Positions 47,801 to 53,800 of a stretch of DNA of 64,000 nucleotides are shown here, piece by piece. The stretch covers positions 24,984,784 to 25,048,783 of the forward strand of contig OX365953.1 of the NCBI GenBank assembly GCA_947247005.1, written 5' to 3'. The first letter of the stretch is position 1. Every line of letters begins with the position of its first letter. The notes beneath the pieces were generated by a model. The model had not been told where the DNA came from. It saw only the letters and a list, made by a program, of their open reading frames with translations, and searched no databases. The DNA is from Spisula solida (taxonomy: Eukaryota; Mollusca; Bivalvia; Venerida; Mactridae). The translations under genes and the position numbers were made by a program.

Positions 47801-50800
47801 AGTTTTTCTACAATAATTTGTAAAATATGACAATATTTAAACGGTGAGCAATGTAAGATCGTAAATTCAGAGGTCATGTCACTCAATAGATGATACCCGC
47901 AGGAGCTTTAAATGAATCAGAACCAGTTTATGAGTAGTTTTGACGCAACAAATGTTCCATCTTTACTGTCATCTATACAATGAGATTGTTCATTTGTGAA
48001 AGTTTGAAGAAATTCCATCCAGCAGTTTGTGAGGAGTTCAAACACAATTTTCATTCTTGGGTATATAGTAAAAGTAACAAAGGGCCTTAATAATGGCAAA
48101 ACAATAATGTAAGGTATTTACTTAAACCTATATAATTCTGTTTCGTTTATTTGCTTTTATTTATCCTCGCCACCGGATAATCCATATGGGCGAGGCCCCC
48201 AGAAGAGGCTAGTCACTTTAGTGTTTGGGGGATAGTGCATGATATAGAAGATGCTCCAGTTCCAGGAGCATCCCTGTTTTTTAACGTGTCGATGTAAAGC
48301 ATCATACACGGGACCTCGCTTAACGTCTCGTCCGAAAGACTGTTAGTAAGTTTAGTTATGTTAGGTGGGAAACACTGAAAAGCATTTCGGTTTTTGACCG
48401 TCTGGAGTAGGGATCAAACCCACAACCTTCAGATCAGCAGTCAGTAGCCCTTACCACTAGACCACTGTCCACCTTTAATTTTGTAAATAGGTGGCAACTA
48501 TATAATTATGTAAGTGCAGTGACCAAGAACCATAACTCTATGTCGCCCTGTTTTCAAATTATCTCCCTTTGTTTAATTTAATTAAGTATTCAATTGATTG
48601 ACTTGAAAATTTAAATATACCGGTAAGTAGAATAGCATCTAGGAAAAGTGTTGTGACTTAAAGAAACTTAACTCTAACTGGTACCATTCTTGAATTATTT
48701 CCCTTTAACCAAAGAAGTAATGATATTTCCCTTTTCCTTCTTAGTCCTGTTTCTATGAAACATCAGTTAGTAACAAACAGGTACTGTGGGGATTGCAATG
48801 TTAACATTGCTCTTATTTTCTTGATAACAAATTTAAGTTTAGGAAAATAGTTGGACACAACAGTGACATTATTCAGGTCAGAATTACCTTGCAGTTCCAG
48901 TAAGTATTAATACCAGATCTTCAAAACAAAGGTGACAGTCAATGAGCCGATCTTGGAAAGTACTTGACTGCCAAAACCTGAAATAAAGTCAGATCAATTA
49001 ATTATCATTGAAATGATACTTCTAGTAAGATAAAACAATAATAATTAATGAAGTATTATACACCTATTGTCAAAAGATATGTAGATGCATGTAAAAACTA
49101 CCACTTTTATTATTAATTTAATAGTACAGCTCTGTCTGATTTGGTATGGATGATTCTGATATGTATCCGATGACAAGTAGTGCGAATATATCAATTTGCA
49201 CATATAGATGAATCATAACAGGCACATCAGTCATGGTTCACTCATTTTGCTGTTCTCATTAGAATAAATTGAGCGTAACTTACCAGAGCTACAGATAAGC
49301 TGCGTATTTGCGTAATTACGCAATTAATTTTCATAAAAACGTAATTATTTTTAAATGAGTGCGTACAAAAACGCAAATAAAATACGAATAACGTAAACAC
49401 TTTTAACAAGAGGGCCCAAAGGGCCCTAGGTCGCTCACCTGTCGAATTTAACCTAGATTTTGTTAAGATGATCATTGTGACCAAGTTTTATACAGATTAG
49501 GCAAATATTGTGACCTCTAGTGACTACAAAAGGTTTTTATATTTGACCTAATGACCTAGTTTTTGACCCCAGATAAACCAATATCGGACTTGACCTAGAT
49601 TGTGTTGAGATGATCATTGTGACCAAGTTTCGTAAAGATCAGGCCAAAACTGTGACCTCTAGTGACTACACAATGTTTTTCTATTATTTGACCTTGTGAC
49701 CTAGTTTTTTACCCCAGATGACCCAATATCGAACTTGATCTAGATTTTTTTTAGATGATCATTGTGACTAAGTTTCGTAAAGATCAGGCCAAAACTGGGA
49801 CCTCTAGTGACTACACAAGGTTTTTCTATGATTTGATCTTGTGACCTAGTTTTTGACCCCGGATGACCCAATATCAAACTTGACCTAGATTTGGTTGTGT
49901 AGATCATTGTGACAAAGTTTCGTAAAAATTATGCTAAAACTGTGACCTCTAGTGACTACACAAGGTTTTTCTATGATTTGACCTTGTGACCTAGTTTTTT
50001 ACCCCCAGATGACCCAATATCGAACTTGACCTAGATTTTGTTAGGATGATCATTGTGATAAAGTTCCATAAAGATTAAGTCAAAATTGTGACCTCTAGTG
50101 ACTACACAAGGTTTTTCTATGATTTGACCTAGTGACCTAGTTTTTGACCCCGGATGACCCAATATCGAACTTGGCCTAGATTTTGTTGAGATAATCATTG
50201 TGAACAAGTTTCATAAAGATTAGGCTAAAATTGTGACCTCTAGTGTCTACACAAGCCAATTGTTGACGGACGACGGACGGACGACGGACGAAGTGTGATC
50301 ACAAAAGCTCACTCTGTCACTTTGTGACAGGTGAGCTAAAAACAGAGCGTAAAAACGTAAACAAAAGCCAATGTTTACATATCTACGCAATGTCCGATTC
50401 CGTAGACTGGTTGATTATTTCAATTTGGAACGCTTCGTACAGAACCGTGTTGGTAAAGCTAGTGCTCTCCATTCCGTTCATTTCGGTAAATAGTCAATAT
50501 ATTAAACCAGTCTATGATTGGAAATGTGTAAACCCCGTTCGCCGTGATTCCGGTTTCGTTTTCAATCATGGCTGCTCGCGGCATAAAAATCGGCCACAAC
50601 CGACACAAATTATGACTTTGTATAGTTTCTTTTCTTCTGGTTCCGATGATGGCGAAGCAATTTGCAAGCAAACAATAGATGAAGTAATTAGTAATTCAAC
50701 TATACTGCCACAGGCCTGTGTAGAAAGTATTTTAAATGAAATTATCGATGATTACAAATTGGTATCGTCAAAACCAAAAAACGTGACTATTCTTCTGTAA

Positions 50801-53800
50801 GCAAATTAAGGAATGGATGACCAATTTTCCCTTGTTACAGGTCTTTTATGGGTGGGTTCCTTCCAATATCGAAGAATATTATGTTTAAAAAATACAATGT
50901 TCGTCAATAAAAAATATTACCCAATTGATTTGAGCTTAGGGGGTAAAACATTTTTGGTACCCAATTGTAATGACAAAATACCCAATTACAAAACAAATCA
51001 GGGGGTAATTACCCAATTACACCAAAAGCTTATCTGTAGCTCTGCAGCGTAGATTCAGGTCTTGAACCTAGTAGCTTCAGTTTTGTTTTAGACTATACAA
51101 ATTTTGGCACTTTGTAAACTTCCATTTAACAATTTTCTCATGTATCGATATTTCAAAATGTGCATAGGCGGATCCAAGGGGGGGGGGGGGCGGACCCGGC
51201 GTACGCCCCCCCCCCCTAAAATCGCCAAAGTAAAGTCAATTAATTTGTTGTATCACACTAAATCACAACGAAAATATTCTTGTGAGCCATGCCAACAGTA
51301 TGTAAATATGGTGCATTCTGAAGTTTACATTTACACAAAAGCTTCGCCCCTGGCTAGTAGATCATCTTTTAGCCATGCCTTTGCGTACAGGCCTTTAGCA
51401 CTACAACAATTAAATTTCCTTACAAATGTGCTTTTCAATAAAATTCTCACAGGGGTTGATGGGGGATATACCTATCCAGATAATTTCATTTGTCATAGAA
51501 GTAAATATTTTCTCCGTCTAGTTTCACTAACTAACATGCACCTCTTTTCGAGTTTATTGGCAGGTGTGCTGTTTAAGGCAGACTTAAATTCAATTAAGAG
51601 ACAGCTAGGGATGTAAAACAAGGAATCCGGGTGCGTTATCTTAGCTCCTTCCAAATAATGAAGACTCCTTGGTTCTTAAACATGCCCAGCGAAAAACACC
51701 GATACGCATGAGACTATCTTTGAGTTCATGCAGACAGATAAGCCGTCTCCAATCGGCTGCTTTTGAATTCTGATGGTCCAGCCACAGCTAGTAAGGTACT
51801 GTTAGCGTCGTAATGGTTTGACCACTGGGCGATGCGATTCGGCCAACTGATTCAAAACGCTGACAAATAGCAGGGTTCCGACAAATATTCTGACACAAAA
51901 TTCCCTGATCAAACATCAGTTTTCCCCGTCCCTGCCCTGGGTCAGGACAACAACACCCCACCCACCGTTGGCGTATAGTCGAGCATGCATGATAAAACTC
52001 CTCTATGAATTAGATATAGTCCTTTGAACAGTGACACAGTGTACTTAATGTAACACTCTGCTTATATACGCTTAGAAATCATGACAAGGACTTTTCGGAA
52101 CTGCGTACAAACGGCCGACAGTCTACTTTCACTTTCGATGTGTTTTGTTTACAGAAGTGATGATTTATATTTTATTGTTATGTTCTCCGATGTAGGAATT
52201 CAGGATCCGAAATGTAACAACGTCGAACAAAAATTGCATCTACAGACTACAATATTGTTTATTAAATTACAATATAAACAAGCGCTTTACCTTGCAACTT
52301 GTCTTCATCGATGAAACTGCACATCCGCCCGCATCACACCGTAAGAAATGTAAGTGCCGCGCATGCGCACTTATCCCAGTCGGACGAATAAACACCTCTG
52401 ACGATTCTTACGGGACACCGGTACACAATGAGTTCCGACACACTTTCAAATATTTGGCTTCGTACAGCGTTTGTGTGTAAAGAAATTACAATTTTACCTA
52501 TTTGGTCACTCAAAGTAGACCTTTTCCCACAAAATTAACATTGTTTACAAAACTTATGTGCCCTCTGGGTCGACAGACGCTTGAAAGTTTCACATACGGT
52601 TTTGGATGCTGCGTTCGATTTTTTGGCTCACAGAAGGAGCCCGATTTTTTAAAAGGCAACCAAAATATTATTACAAAGAAAAATAACACAAAGTTGGTAT
52701 CAACATGTGTATTTATGTTCCTTTTATTCATAGCATACACAATTCCGACTCGTCACATAAATTTAAGGGAGTAAAACGGCGTTATTGGAAGGCCACTGAC
52801 TAATCAGTTCCGACACACTTGTTATGCAAGTGGGGGTCGTATAAACATTTTCAAAAGTTCTCAAAAATATACCGAGTTGCTATTACGCGCCATGCTACGA
52901 TATTTAATGAATATCTAGGGTTTTTAAACTTGACCAGCAGGCGAATGATAATTTTTATTGTGTTTGTTGATTTACATTAAGGATATTAACATGTGTGTAT
53001 ATATATGCGTCCCTTTTCATATGGAATGTATTACATGCGTTGAATAAAATAATAAATTGCACAAACCATGAACTGTTCTTTTTATCATATGTTAGCTTTC
53101 AAGATCAAAAACATACATTTACTACTTTTTTTAATAAAAACATATTATACACGCATCAATTTGATGGCATCATCCATACTTTGAGTGACGTCACATTGTG
53201 GCTGTATTTACACTCCTTGGTCAATTTATGATTTATTTGGACATCAACTATTCCATTCAACTCCAGGTAATGGTGTGTTTCTTACTTGTATATAAAAAGT
53301 TTAACACAGGGTCAGTGTACATGTAGGACACAAAAAGTAAAGCTGCACATTCCAGCCTGCACATGGATATTTAATCCAATCTTTTTTATTGATAAATAGT
53401 TGAAACACACATTTTGTTTTTGGAAGAACCATTATCAACACCTTTTGCCAGAGATGTTCCATCAACAAAATTTATACACAATGTTTATAACCGCTTGTCA
53501 GATAAGACTCATAATAATCACCAGCTTATTTATGCATATTTGAAGCATACATTTTCAATACTATTTTATTTTCTATTGTATATTACTTATTTTTCTTTTG
53601 ACATTTCAGAGATAAAGTACAGGATGTCTGAGTATGACAAGCATTAGTAATTTACCAGTCTATTATGGTTTGGTAATCTGATATACACAGCAAACATACT
53701 TACATAGGTCTTATATGGGCTGTTTCTGGGCGAGGCTATGCAGGCATGTCCAATAAGACACGTTTGAGACCAATGTGGAAAAGCCAATGTCACACTTTGG

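Noticed and set aside
44260..47910. Possible CRISPR-like array of regular repeats
   Set aside because: Units are ~187 bp with no short conserved repeat plus unique spacers; it is satellite DNA in a eukaryotic genome.
50324..50800. 158-codon plus-strand frame inside the 49-51 kb element
   Set aside because: Part of it reads through the tip of the GAGGGCCC element. The remainder might be transposon-derived, but I recognise no zinc finger or transposase motif, so I do not call a gene.
51104..51616. 170-codon plus-strand frame
   Set aside because: It begins in G-run/C-run repeat DNA (GGGGRTRRTPPPP), shows no domain and has no splice support.
52358..52370. NRF1-type palindrome as a promoter
   Set aside because: A single motif without a downstream exon on either strand is not enough to call a promoter.
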